64,000 nt of DNA from Myxococcota bacterium (GTDB lineage Bacteria > Myxococcota_A > Polyangia > HGW-17), in assembly GCA_018821305.1 (NCBI GenBank), contig JAHJMN010000105.1, forward strand, positions 1-64,000, read 5' to 3'. Every line of letters begins with the position of its first letter. The first letter of the stretch is position 1. The position numbers and the translations under genes are program-made. Positions 44,259 through 53,245 of this stretch are shown one piece after another. The notes beneath the pieces are model-generated. The model searched no databases. It was not told the origin of the DNA and saw only the letters and a list, made by a program, of their open reading frames with translations.

Positions 44259-45104
44259 TTGAAACAACCTGGAAAACTTTATGTGTGTGCAACCCCTGTG
44301 GGAAATCTCGGTGATGTTACGGAACGGCTTAAAACAACTCTTCGAACTGTAGATGCTGTCGCCGCTGAAGATACAAGAGTTACCTCTTCTCTACTGAATC
44401 ATCTGGGAATCAGAACACCAAAACTGATTTCCTGTTTTGATGGAAATGAAACAAAGAGATCTCAGGAAATCTGCAATCTTCTGGAAGATGGTTTATCAGT
44501 TGCTCTGGTGTCAGATGCAGGAACTCCCGCTGTGTCAGATCCTGGATACATTGTTGTTAAAGCCGTAACCGAAGCTGGTTTCGAGTGTATTTCTATTCCG
44601 GGCCCAAGTGCCTTAACCGCAGCGATTAGTTGCAGTGGTATAGATTCCAGTCATTTCCATTTTGAAGGTTTTCTCCCTGTAAAAGGAAGTGAAAGAAAAA
44701 AAAGGCTTGAATATATTGTGCAAACCGGGGAAACCGTCATCCTGTACGAATCACCCCATCGAATTCATAAAACTATTGGAGATCTTGCAGCAGTTTATCC
44801 ACCGGATACCCAAGTAACTATAGGTAGAGAACTTACTAAAATTCATGAAGAATTCATTAGAGGGACTATTGAATCACTAAATTCCAGTGAGAGTGTAATT
44901 ACCGAACGGGGCGAGTTTGTGATTATAATTGGTCCGTCTCAACAAATAAGTACTAACACTTTGCCATTACTTGAAAAACAGGTAATACGCTTTCTTGATG
45001 CAGGGATCACTCCTAAAGTGATTTCTACACTTTTAGTGGATTTTTACAGTGTCCCTAAAAGAGACATTTACCAGTTATGTATTGAATATAATTCTGAAAA
45101 ATAA
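44259..45104 (+). CDS. rsmI: 16S rRNA 2'-O-ribose C1402 methyltransferase
   Basis: 281 residues, tetrapyrrole methylase fold. ATPVGNLGDVTERL (11-24), AAEDTRVTSSLLNHLGI, SDAGTPAVSDPG (about 87-98), FEGFLPVKGSERKKRL and YESPHR are all RsmI signatures. Uses SAM to methylate the ribosomal decoding site. Start TTG (GAGG 6 nt upstream). A GCCGATTTCGGT palindrome lies about 25 bp before the start. Confidence 0.93.
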   Translation: MKQPGKLYVCATPVGNLGDVTERLKTTLRTVDAVAAEDTRVTSSLLNHLGIRTPKLISCFDGNETKRSQEICNLLEDGLSVALVSDAGTPAVSDPGYIVVKAVTEAGFECISIPGPSALTAAISCSGIDSSHFHFEGFLPVKGSERKKRLEYIVQTGETVILYESPHRIHKTIGDLAAVYPPDTQVTIGRELTKIHEEFIRGTIESLNSSESVITERGEFVIIIGPSQQISTNTLPLLEKQVIRFLDAGITPKVISTLLVDFYSVPKRDIYQLCIEYNSEK

Positions 45105-45139
45105 AAAAATCCAGTGTGAATAAAATTTTTCAAAAATAC

Positions 45140-45168
45140 TTGACTATCACAAAACTGTGAACTATAAC
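45140..45168 (+). promoter_or_regulatory. sigma-70 promoter in front of a candidate RNA gene
   Basis: TTGACT (45140-45145), a 17-bp spacer and TATAAC (45163-45168): five of six matches in each hexamer with optimal spacing. The predicted start is near 45175, and no protein start lies within 300 bp downstream. Confidence 0.65.
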
Positions 45169-45174
45169 TACTGA

Positions 45175-45400
45175 TACTGGGGTTAAGAAACTAAGGTTAA
45201 TTCCTAATCTCCCTTTAGCGTATTTTCTCTCCGGAGGAGAAAAAACTTCGCTTTCGATCATTTTATATGATCATTCCTCGTCTTCTGGCCCTGATCCGAT
45301 AGACTCTTCCTTCCTACGAGTCTTCCATACTTCCTCTCTTCTCCGGAGAAAATAGATATTTTCAAGAGTACGGATCAGGGTTCCCTTTCTTTTTTCTTTT
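45175..45400 (+). ncRNA. candidate structured non-coding RNA
   Basis: No open reading frame fits this stretch, which follows a strong promoter. It has several inverted repeats: TTTTCTCTCC/GGAGGAGAAAA (about 45222-45244), GATCAT/ATGATC (about 45256-45272), CCCTGATCCG/CGGATCAGGG (45289-45298 with 45371-45380, exact) and AGACTC/GAGTCT within it. TATTTTCTC-TCCGGAG can also pair with CTCCGGAGAAAATA (about 45340-45354), giving an alternative long-range fold. A T-rich run (45381-45401) follows the closing stem, as at an intrinsic terminator. I could not match it to RNase P, tmRNA, SRP or 6S RNA. It may instead be a leader of the following pseudouridine synthase gene. Confidence 0.5.
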
Positions 45401-45522
45401 TAAAAATTTTCTTCATCCATGGTTAATTTGGTTTTATAAATACTTGCATTTGATCAATTTCTTTTTTGATATTAAAAACTGTCATCTCAACTTATTGTTG
45501 TTATTTTATGAAGGGTTACCCA

Positions 45523-46473
45523 ATGATAATTCAGATCACCGAGGTTGATCACGGAAAAAGAATTGAAGATATTATCAAAACATCCTTCCCTGGTGTTACA
45601 AATCAGGTCCTGAAAAATTATTTTCTTGAGGGATTATTTATATATGATGGAAAAAAAGCGAAATGGGGGGATCGTGTCCGGAGAAATACTGAAGTAGTTT
45701 TTGAAAAACCTCCTCCCGCTGATAATCTCTGGCACCCATCAACAGACAATGCTCCCGATCTTGTTGTCGTTTTTGAAGGCAAAAATTTTATGGTAATTGA
45801 TAAGCCGCCGGGACTGCCAACTCTACCACGAATACCATCCGACCATCCTACTCTTGCGGGATCCGTTACAAAAGCCCAACCAGCGCTTATTAAAACCTTG
45901 AAACTTCCACGCGAAGCAGGAATTGTAAACCGTCTCGATAATAATACCAGCGGACTTATCCTGGTTGGACTGAGCGAACAAATAATAGAGCTTTACAGGA
46001 AATATTATGCAAATCATCATATTGAAAAAGAGTATTACGCAATAGTCTCACCCCCACCAAGGGAAAATACCTGGCTTGACGGGGCTGTAGTTTCGCCTTC
46101 AGGCTCACGAGACTATGTAGATTACACTCCGAACAATGATGATGAGGGTCGTCGCTGCGTAAGCAAACTGGAGATAATCAGTACATCCAGGAATTTTTCC
46201 CTCGTGCGAGTACTCACAAGATATGGGCGCAGACATCAGGTAAGAGTTCAACTTGCCTCCATTGGAAGCCCGATAATTGGAGATCTTGTTTATGGAGGAA
46301 TCTCTGTCCCTGATTTCAAACATCATTTTCTATGGGCACGTTCTATTGATATTCCGGATCTTGATCATCATAAAGATGCAAAAAGGCGACTTATTATAAC
46401 CAGTTGTTACCTCGATCCCTCATGGCATTCAACGGCAAAATCTCTAGGTTTTCAAGCCTTTTTACCCGTGTAA
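45523..46473 (+). CDS. RluA-family pseudouridine synthase
   Basis: 316 residues. The catalytic block is IVNRLDNNTSGLILVG (Asp in RLD); the usual HRLD His is Asn here. Downstream FSLVRVLTRYGRRHQVRVQLA is the RluA/RluC 'GRTHQIR' equivalent with Arg-His retained in place of Thr-His. The N-terminus (ITEVDHGKRIEDIIKTSFP) is an S4-like or degenerate RNA-binding module. I chose ATG 45523 because AAGGG lies 8 nt before it; in-frame starts upstream lack one. Target (23S or tRNA) not predictable. Confidence 0.85.
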   Translation: MIIQITEVDHGKRIEDIIKTSFPGVTNQVLKNYFLEGLFIYDGKKAKWGDRVRRNTEVVFEKPPPADNLWHPSTDNAPDLVVVFEGKNFMVIDKPPGLPTLPRIPSDHPTLAGSVTKAQPALIKTLKLPREAGIVNRLDNNTSGLILVGLSEQIIELYRKYYANHHIEKEYYAIVSPPPRENTWLDGAVVSPSGSRDYVDYTPNNDDEGRRCVSKLEIISTSRNFSLVRVLTRYGRRHQVRVQLASIGSPIIGDLVYGGISVPDFKHHFLWARSIDIPDLDHHKDAKRRLIITSCYLDPSWHSTAKSLGFQAFLPV

Positions 46474-46555
46474 TTTTATTTTTTAAAGCACAAACATCCA
46501 TTTCAAGAAAACCTGCTATCTCGTGAAAAATAAAGAAAAGTGGTTCTTTTTTTGC

Positions 46556-46583
46556 TAAAGTTAACAGCACTTACCGCCGAATT
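46556..46583 (+). promoter_or_regulatory. candidate sigma-28 (FliA) promoter
   Basis: TAAAGTTA and GCCGAATT separated by 12 bp resemble TAAAGTTT-N11-GCCGATAA; about 92 bp ahead of the chemoreceptor gene. The downstream gene class fits this sigma factor. Confidence 0.55.
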
Positions 46584-46674
46584 AACTAATAAGAAAAACT
46601 AGAATTATCAATCTTATCCAGTTATAACAAAGTCATTATTATAACCGGAACACTCAGAGGACTGAAAACTGAAA

Positions 46675-49050
46675 ATGCAAAAATTACTTTCAAATTTTAA
46701 GATCGGCACGAGAATAACCATATTTGGTGGTTTTACAATTATTGTCGCCATTGCAATAGTTTTCTTTACAACATCAGTAATGTTTAAAAAAACAAATTCA
46801 CTTATTAAGAAGAACCTCACAGAGATGGAAGAAACCAAACTGAGGCAACTCAACGATCTTGTATTAAGAGTTGTAGATGCATCTTATGTAGATGTTATTA
46901 AAAAAAATAAAAGGCGACTTGCTACCCTTGAAGGATTTATAAATTCCTCAAATCAATTAATAGAAAAAAGAAAAAAAGAAGCACTCCTTAAATTACAAAA
47001 ACTCAAGCCTGCTCCCATTAATAATGCAGCACAGGTTCCAACTGACCCCAATAAAAAGCCCTTAATTGACAAAACCAAAAAGGAACCAGCAACAGCAGCA
47101 GATTTTCTAAAAAAAGCAGTCACACGCAATCATGCTATTTTTAAAGGTTGTTCGGCTGTTATTGAGCCTGAAGGTGCTGGCTTTATTGTTCTTGAAACAA
47201 GTATAGACGACCTTGGCTTAAAAAAGGGATTGAAAATTACGTCCGGACCCCTTTTTAAAACAATCAAGGAAGCGGTTAAGGTTGGAGAATCTACGGATCG
47301 CTTTTATAAAAACAAAAGCATATGGATTAGATCCTTTAAACGAATTAAACTCAACTCCAGAGATTTAATTTTATCGTACACTCAGAATAACAATCACATT
47401 CCATCTCTTACAAAAGCATTGAATTCATTTAAAATAGGGACAAGTGGTTACTATTTTATCCTTGGCTCTGACAGTGGACTGAGAGGTCACTATATCCTGA
47501 GTATGGATGGAAAGAGAGACTGGGAAGATATTTCAAAAGCAAAAGACTCTTCCGGTCGGCTTTTTGTTAAAGAGATGGTTGAAAATGCAGAAAAAAGTGA
47601 AAAAATATTCAGGTTTACTTACCCCTGGCTGAATAAGGGTGAAACCACACCACGAATGAAAATTGCTCTTATTTCTTACTATAAACCCCTTGGCTGGGTT
47701 ATCGGTGCCAGTTCTTACTATGATGACTATGAAGTAATGGAAAAAGGAATCGAAAAACAGAAAAAAGAAAATAACAAAAAGCTTTTATTTATTGGAGTGA
47801 TTATACTTCTATTTGGAGTCTTTGGTGCATTATATCTGGGTTTCATGATTTCAAATCCAATAAAAAAACTCAGTGCAACAATAAAAGATATTGCTGAAGG
47901 AGATGGAGATCTTACTATAAAATTAAATGAAGAAGGCAGAGATGAAATTGCCGATGTGAGCAGGAATTTCAATCGATTCTCCAATAATCTTGCAGTTATT
48001 ATCAAATCCCTGTCCACTTCGGTTTCTGACCTTAATAAGTGGGAAACTACACTGAAAACATCTTTCACAACTCTGAATAGTAATGTTTCAAATCTTAAAA
48101 TAAAAACTGAATCAGCTGCAGAATCGACATATCAACTTGACTCAAGTATTTCTATTGTTGCTGGTGCTACCGTAGAAATCGGCTCTTCTCTTTCCACTGT
48201 CTCCGCAGGAGCAAATGATATCACTGAAAGCGTTTCTGAAGTTTCTTCGAATGCCTCTGTAATGGCACACAATATCAATACTATTGCTGCGAGTGTCGAA
48301 GAATTGACGGCCTCACTTTCAGAGGTTTCACACAACTTTACACAAGCAGCAACCAGTGCGAGTATGAGTAATGAGAAAGCTCAGAGTGCAGAAAAACAGA
48401 TGGAGCATCTTGCCAAAAGTGCAAAGGATATTGCGAAAGTTACTGATATGATTTCTGATATTGCCGATCAAACTAATTTGCTTGCTCTGAATGCCACAAT
48501 TGAAGCTGCTAGTGCTGGCGATGCAGGGAAGGGATTTGCTGTAGTAGCAAATGAAATTAAAGAACTGGCGAAACAAACTGCCAAAGCAACAGAAGAAATA
48601 GCCACCGAAGTATCTTCAATGCAGGAAACTACATACCATGCTGTTGAAATGATAAGAGAAGTAAGTGAACTGATAAGTGCAGTTAGCGAAATGAGTAATG
48701 CAGTGGCAGCAGCAGTTGAGGAACAAAGCGCAACAGTAAATGAACTTTCTGGTAATATCAGTGAGGGGGCTCAAGCGGCATCTACAGTAAGTGAAATGAT
48801 GGCATCAATTACTGCTGGAATTCAAGAAATAACTCTTAAAGTAAATGAAGTTTCCGCAGGATCCGAAGAAATTGAAGCAAGCACGTCAGAAATTTCAGGC
48901 TCTTCATCAGTGATAAGCAGTAAACTTCAAGAAATATCACAACTTACGCAAAATGCAAATAATGAAACGGTCTCTGTGGGCGATGCTGCAGAAAATATAT
49001 CAATCCTCGCAAGCCGAATAAAAGATCAGATATCCCGCTTTAAAACCTGA
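46675..49050 (+). CDS. methyl-accepting chemotaxis protein
   Basis: 791 residues. Helix 1 at about 14-36; a periplasmic double-Cache-like sensor of about 330 residues ([20 protein letters not shown] and [16 protein letters not shown] are Cache-type); helix 2 at about 369-392; HAMP to about 445; then the coiled-coil signalling domain with the hairpin tip [28 protein letters not shown] split as in other receptors. Several Glu/Gln pairs on the flanking helices are possible methylation sites. No che genes are in the window, so the pathway must be encoded elsewhere. Confidence 0.92.
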   Translation: MQKLLSNFKIGTRITIFGGFTIIVAIAIVFFTTSVMFKKTNSLIKKNLTEMEETKLRQLNDLVLRVVDASYVDVIKKNKRRLATLEGFINSSNQLIEKRKKEALLKLQKLKPAPINNAAQVPTDPNKKPLIDKTKKEPATAADFLKKAVTRNHAIFKGCSAVIEPEGAGFIVLETSIDDLGLKKGLKITSGPLFKTIKEAVKVGESTDRFYKNKSIWIRSFKRIKLNSRDLILSYTQNNNHIPSLTKALNSFKIGTSGYYFILGSDSGLRGHYILSMDGKRDWEDISKAKDSSGRLFVKEMVENAEKSEKIFRFTYPWLNKGETTPRMKIALISYYKPLGWVIGASSYYDDYEVMEKGIEKQKKENNKKLLFIGVIILLFGVFGALYLGFMISNPIKKLSATIKDIAEGDGDLTIKLNEEGRDEIADVSRNFNRFSNNLAVIIKSLSTSVSDLNKWETTLKTSFTTLNSNVSNLKIKTESAAESTYQLDSSISIVAGATVEIGSSLSTVSAGANDITESVSEVSSNASVMAHNINTIAASVEELTASLSEVSHNFTQAATSASMSNEKAQSAEKQMEHLAKSAKDIAKVTDMISDIADQTNLLALNATIEAASAGDAGKGFAVVANEIKELAKQTAKATEEIATEVSSMQETTYHAVEMIREVSELISAVSEMSNAVAAAVEEQSATVNELSGNISEGAQAASTVSEMMASITAGIQEITLKVNEVSAGSEEIEASTSEISGSSSVISSKLQEISQLTQNANNETVSVGDAAENISILASRIKDQISRFKT

Positions 49051-49103
49051 TAATAATTTTAGAAAGATCAAATTTCAGATCTCGATGCTGTTCATACTAA
49101 TTC

Positions 49104-49244
49104 GTTCGTGTCCTGTAATTCGCTTCGCGAAGGATTTTATTAAAAATCCTAACAGGCCACTACAATAAATTCAACACCTTGCGGTTACTGTCCTGAGCAA
49201 AAAATCGGCGAAAAATTTGATTTTCGGTATTTCAGGACAGTAAC
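49104..49244 (+). repeat. miniature inverted-repeat element, copy 6
   Basis: 141 bp, GTTCGTGTCCTG to CAGGACAGTAAC, with TAATTC duplicated exactly on both sides (49098-49103, 49245-49250). Outer pairing in each half is complete: GTGTCCTGT/ACAGGCCAC, AGGATTTT/AAAATCCT and GTTACTGTCCTGA/TCAGGACAGTAAC. This is the best-preserved copy. Confidence 0.88.
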
Positions 49245-49299
49245 TAATTCATTTCAGGCTGCTTCAGAGTAGCGCTATAGTGTCTTTATATAAAAACTT

Positions 49300-49400
49300 C
49301 AGGAAAAGCCCCTGATTTACTGTTTCTGCAACTGATTACCTGAATTCCTGAATTTTTTAACTGGTAAGCAGGCGTAATCATCGAGTATCAATGCTTACAA
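49300..49400 (+). repeat. CCTG-word-rich stretch
   Basis: CCTGATTTACTG, TTACCTGAATTCCTGAATTT and similar words recur; it shares style but not full alignment with the CCTG repeat at 38348 and 52513. Purpose unknown. Confidence 0.35.
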
Positions 49401-49452
49401 AGGATCGGAGGAAAATAGTTGCTTTTAAGCATCCTTTTATTGCAAAATCAGC

Positions 49453-51075
49453 CTAATATCTGTATTCCCCTGTTCGCTCATAATTACCACGACCGGTCGG
49501 CCACTGTAGACAGTTTGAACCGGCTCCAGGCAAATCCCATATTTGTACTCCGCCTTCATTTCCTCCAAGAGTATCCTTCAATGAAATAATAAGTTCAACT
49601 GCGCCATCTCCATCAACATCAGCCAGCGTAGGCGCTGCCATTGAACCACGACCGAAAATTGGTACTTTATGAATTACCTCTCCGCGATTGTTGAGAATTA
49701 TTATATGGGCATCACTGTCTGGTTCTCGAGGATCCCCGGATGAAAAGGTGTTAAAAATAATTTCAGGTATCCCATCACCGTTGAGATCTGCAATAAGGGC
49801 TTCGGAAGCTCCTGTATATGAAAAGGGAGTGGCAAATTTGTATCGCCAGAGTTGCTGTCCGTCGGAAGTAAATGCATACATGTACCCATCATATGCAGGA
49901 AAGATTATTTCCAACCCGGAATACTCAACAATATTGCCAACTGACGGAGAGGGTCTTGTTGAAACTATATTCTGTCCGAGGTCTTCTGCCTTCTGAGGAT
50001 TTCCCGTGTCCTTCGGCCATTCCCACCCTGAAGGTCTGGTCATGTCGTGATTGATTACCCACAGTGTTACCCCCTGATTTTCAGTGGACGATGAATGTTC
50101 ATGATCCCCAACCAAAACTACTTCCTTGTCTCCATCTCCATCAATATCCGCTAAAACTGGAGGTGAATAGGTAAATTCCGAACGATCCCCACTTCCCCAG
50201 CCCTGTTGTGAAAGGGCAAGATCATGATATGCTTCCACAGCGGTAATCACGCGGTCGGAAAAGCTCTCGTGAGTAGGAAACGGACTGCCATCTCCATGGA
50301 AAATCCCGAAACCTATGGCATCATAAGTTGAAATAACATCGCAGTCTCCATCTCCATCCATATCCGCTACACCAATATTCTGATTATAACCGCCGAAATC
50401 CCAGCATTCTTCGGCTCCCTCAGGATTACAACTTTCAGTAACCTGAGGCCAGCCATCCCTCATTGTCCCGTCGAGATTGTAAACTGCAGTTACTGGACCT
50501 TCCGCTGTTTTATTAACAATGATTTCCCATATTCCGTCGTTATCAAGATCCGCTGCGGTAATTGATCTTACTTCATGAGCACCACCGAAATGAACGGGCC
50601 ATCCTGGCATAAGGATTCCTTCATGATCATAAACAGCCACGTTTACGCCACTCGAACTATCTGCATCACTTCCTACGGCAATTTCAGCATATCCATCCCC
50701 ATCAAAATCTGCAATAACAGGAGAAGACCACATTCTTGAACCACCGTGATCCTCTTCATCTGTTGAATTGAAACTCCATGCTGCTCGCCATCTGAGTGTT
50801 CCATCATTATTCCAGACATAGAGCACACTGTGCCGTGAAGCAATAATTTCAAGAGTTCCGTCTCCATCAAGATCATATACTGAAGGGGATGCAAACCAGT
50901 TTTCATCCCATGATGCGGGGAGTGTCATTCTTAAAACAGGCTCTCCAAGCGTGGTTTCGATACCCGTCTGACAAGTGGATACTGAATAATCCGTTATATC
51001 GAGGGGCTTTTCTGTTTTTTCTCCATCATCACAGGAACACATTAATATAATTAACAAAATAGCTATTTGTTTCAT
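49453..51075 (-). CDS. FG-GAP/VCBS beta-propeller lipoprotein
   Basis: About 540 residues: lipobox LMCSC followed by Asp-Asp, then six to seven beta-propeller blades marked by D-[LVI]-D-G-D-G calcium loops (YDLDGDGTLEII, ADFDGDGYAEIAVGSD, ADMDGDGDCDVIS, ADIDGDGDKEVVLVG, ADLNGDGIPEIIF, ADVDGDGAVELIIS). These are integrin-alpha-like repeats found in surface adhesins and carbohydrate-binding proteins. GAGGTAAA precedes ATG 51075. Calcium binding is inferred from the loop. Confidence 0.85.
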   Translation of the reverse strand: MKQIAILLIILMCSCDDGEKTEKPLDITDYSVSTCQTGIETTLGEPVLRMTLPASWDENWFASPSVYDLDGDGTLEIIASRHSVLYVWNNDGTLRWRAAWSFNSTDEEDHGGSRMWSSPVIADFDGDGYAEIAVGSDADSSSGVNVAVYDHEGILMPGWPVHFGGAHEVRSITAADLDNDGIWEIIVNKTAEGPVTAVYNLDGTMRDGWPQVTESCNPEGAEECWDFGGYNQNIGVADMDGDGDCDVISTYDAIGFGIFHGDGSPFPTHESFSDRVITAVEAYHDLALSQQGWGSGDRSEFTYSPPVLADIDGDGDKEVVLVGDHEHSSSTENQGVTLWVINHDMTRPSGWEWPKDTGNPQKAEDLGQNIVSTRPSPSVGNIVEYSGLEIIFPAYDGYMYAFTSDGQQLWRYKFATPFSYTGASEALIADLNGDGIPEIIFNTFSSGDPREPDSDAHIIILNNRGEVIHKVPIFGRGSMAAPTLADVDGDGAVELIISLKDTLGGNEGGVQIWDLPGAGSNCLQWPTGRGNYERTGEYRY

Positions 51076-51159
51076 TTTTACCTCTATTGACTGTAAAAGT
51101 AATCCCCGAATATTATATATCAAAATAACTTTTTTGTACCTTGAAAATATAAAACTGGT

Positions 51160-52290
51160 TCAGTGTTTTCCACAACCGGCTGGTTTCTGCTCAGATTTAA
51201 AATCTGGCGCTGCTTCAATTATTTTTTGAAGAAGATCAGCAGTTTCTTTCCGGTTCTTTTTCTTTGCCCCACTGTTTTTATCCACAAGTTTAACAACTAC
51301 CATATCAAGAGAGGGAATAACTATAATATATTGCCCCCAGTTACCCCGCGCGGAAAACGTTCCTTTTCCCGTTTCAACTCCGATGTGCTTTTTTCCCGGT
51401 GAAACCCACCACATGTAACCGTATGAAATTCCTTTTCCTGCGCTGGACATGGGTTTTATCGAGTCAGTAATCCATTTGGCAGGAATAACCTGATTGCCCC
51501 TCCATTTTCCACTGCGTAAAAAAAGTTCCCCAAAACGCGCACAATCTCTTGCGGACATATTGAAATAATATCCAGGCATTTCCCCTTTTTTTCCATTTAC
51601 CCATCCTCCGTCAGAAACCCTGTAATCCTGCATCCCAGTGGGTAAAGCAATGTCATCATAAAAAGCCTGAAACGGGGTTTTTCCTGTCTTTTTTATAAAA
51701 ATCCGACCGAGGGCATTAAAGTCCCAATTGTTATAGTACCAGAACGTCCCTGAAGGATAAGCTCCACGGACTGGACGTTTTTTTTTCATGGAATCGGTTT
51801 CAAGAGCTGCAGGTAGATATATCCCGCTTTTAGCCATGAGCAGGTCAACTATTGTGGCTGATTTTTCTGTATCCGAAAGAGCCTCGGGAAATTCTATTTT
51901 TGTATCTGTGACTTTCTGTGATAAATCTATTTTTCCTTTTTCTGAATAAATTCCATATAGCGCAGAAACAAAACTCTTCCTCATACTGTAAACTTTATAT
52001 CTTTTTGAAGGCTCTCCAAGGCCAAGAACCATTTTACCGCGATGAATAACAACTAAAGCGGAAAATTTATTATCATCAAATATATCAATAACATCGCCAA
52101 GTTTATCCATATTCCATCCGGAACTTCTCGGACAAATTCGCTCCCAGTTTTTGGATATTTTTAAGTCAGAAAAATCCTTTTTTTGTTTTTTAACTTTGGG
52201 GGTCGTGTCTGCTTCAGTTCCATTTTCAGATCTGTTACATCCTGAAGTAAGAAAAAATACTGAAAGAATAACAAATTGCACCTTTTTCAT
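51160..52290 (-). CDS. beta-lactamase-fold serine hydrolase lipoprotein
   Basis: 376 residues. Lipobox TSGC. Class C-like motifs: SxxK as YSMRKSF (Ser about 102, Lys about 105), YxN as WYYNNWDF, and a C-terminal HxG-type HIGVETGKG. Esterases, DD-peptidases and beta-lactamases share this fold, so the activity is open. GGAGGG 8 nt before ATG 52290. A miniature element lies 81 bp upstream. Confidence 0.82.
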   Translation of the reverse strand: MKKVQFVILSVFFLTSGCNRSENGTEADTTPKVKKQKKDFSDLKISKNWERICPRSSGWNMDKLGDVIDIFDDNKFSALVVIHRGKMVLGLGEPSKRYKVYSMRKSFVSALYGIYSEKGKIDLSQKVTDTKIEFPEALSDTEKSATIVDLLMAKSGIYLPAALETDSMKKKRPVRGAYPSGTFWYYNNWDFNALGRIFIKKTGKTPFQAFYDDIALPTGMQDYRVSDGGWVNGKKGEMPGYYFNMSARDCARFGELFLRSGKWRGNQVIPAKWITDSIKPMSSAGKGISYGYMWWVSPGKKHIGVETGKGTFSARGNWGQYIIVIPSLDMVVVKLVDKNSGAKKKNRKETADLLQKIIEAAPDFKSEQKPAGCGKH

Positions 52291-52370
52291 TAAATTACCC
52301 TCCATACCCACCATAACGACCAGAACCAGTTCTGTACAGTTTTTTCCTGATTATTTTCAACAGGTAAGTA

Positions 52371-52511
52371 GTTACTGGCCTGAAATAAAAGAAATTAAAT
52401 TTTTCGCGGATCTTTTTTCAGGACAGTAACCGCAAGGTGTTGACTTTATTACTAGTGGCCTGTTAGGATTTTTAACAAAATCCTTCGCGAAGCGACTTAC
52501 AGGACACGAAC
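52371..52511 (-). repeat. miniature inverted-repeat element, copy 7
   Basis: 141 bp in the reverse orientation: GTTACTGGCCTGAAAT on the left, CAGGACACGAAC on the right. Flanks TAAGTA and TAGACC do not match. It adjoins copy B of the CCTG-rich repeat directly, without a target duplication between. Confidence 0.8.
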
Positions 52512-52512
52512 T

Positions 52513-52630
52513 AGACCCAATGCTGATCGGTTAGTGAAATTTGGAAAGAAATAATTAATAAATACAACATCGTATAATAATTACAGGAAAACAGAAAGTC
52601 AGGAAAACAGGGACAGCAGCAGGGCGTTTA
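52513..52630 (-). repeat. CCTG-rich intergenic repeat, copy B
   Basis: The reverse complement matches 38348-38470 along its full length (AAACGCCCTGCTGCTGTCCC ... TTCACTAACCGATCAGCATT). As in copy A, a miniature element lies at the GCATTG end, so the two occur as a pair. Purpose unknown. Confidence 0.65.
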
Positions 52631-52699
52631 CTTTGAAGGTAAGTGTTTGTGTGGCATAAAGACCGCTTTCAATTCAGTACTTGCGATGCCCCTTCAGGC

Positions 52700-52835
52700 A
52701 CAAGACCCTGATTATCCTGATTCTGATACTGTTTCTGACTTCCTGAATGTTCTTGCTTTTATTAAAGTATGTTGTTTTTGTTAACAATATCAACTAATAC
52801 GCCTTAACCGATCAGCATTGGATCTAAACTAATAA
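52700..52835 (+). repeat. CCTG-rich intergenic repeat, diverged copy C
   Basis: Has CCTG words (CCTGATTATCCTGATTC), a GTTGTTTTTGTT block and the terminal AACCGATCAGCATTGGATCT, in the order of copies A and B. It lies on the other side of copy B in inverted orientation, about 70 bp apart. Confidence 0.45.
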
Positions 52836-52888
52836 AAAATGAGTGATCAAGACAGGGTATTTAAAAAAAACATAGAGTTACTGACTTG

Positions 52889-53170
52889 TTACTTTTCCAG
52901 ACAAAGGTCAAGGGCGTTTTTGCAACGAAAAATATGCATTTGCCAACTTGTAACTGCAGTAAGGAGATCCGGATTTTTCACCCAGGAAGCAGATTCCGGA
53001 TACTGAAACTGCTCAGGTCGGTCGCCGAATTCAGGAATGAACCCCTTGGCATCGGCAAGCCATACAGCATATTTTTTTTCTGGTAATGAACTGATATTTA
53101 TTGCCATTTCATTCAATCCTTCCGCCGAATTTTTTCGGACACTGCTTTTATACCCCATGAGAATGATCAT
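52889..53170 (-). CDS. small unknown protein
   Basis: 93 residues, no signal, helix or motif that I recognise. It is charged with four aromatic-rich turns (PEFGDRPEQFQYP, AVWLADAKGF). Support is limited to its length and reasonable composition; an opposite-strand reading of similar length competes. No ribosome-binding site is convincing. Treat as tentative. Confidence 0.4.
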   Translation of the reverse strand: MIILMGYKSSVRKNSAEGLNEMAINISSLPEKKYAVWLADAKGFIPEFGDRPEQFQYPESASWVKNPDLLTAVTSWQMHIFRCKNALDLCLEK

Positions 53171-53245
53171 TTAATAAAACTCATGTAAGAGTTCTGTTAA
53201 TTCGTATGGCTTTAGGTTTATGCTGTTATGTTGCGAGAAATATTT

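Noticed and set aside
45175-45400. The structured interval as RNase P RNA
   Set aside because: Too short, and the conserved P4 sequences are absent.
217-52511. The miniature elements as integron attC sites
   Set aside because: attC sites run AAC...GTT with a conserved R/L box layout. These elements run GTT...AAC on both strands, are not arrayed as gene cassettes, and no integrase is present.
52700-52835. The CCTG-rich stretches as a CRISPR array
   Set aside because: Words are 4-6 bp with irregular spacing; no repeat of 20 bp or more recurs at regular distance and no cas gene is present.
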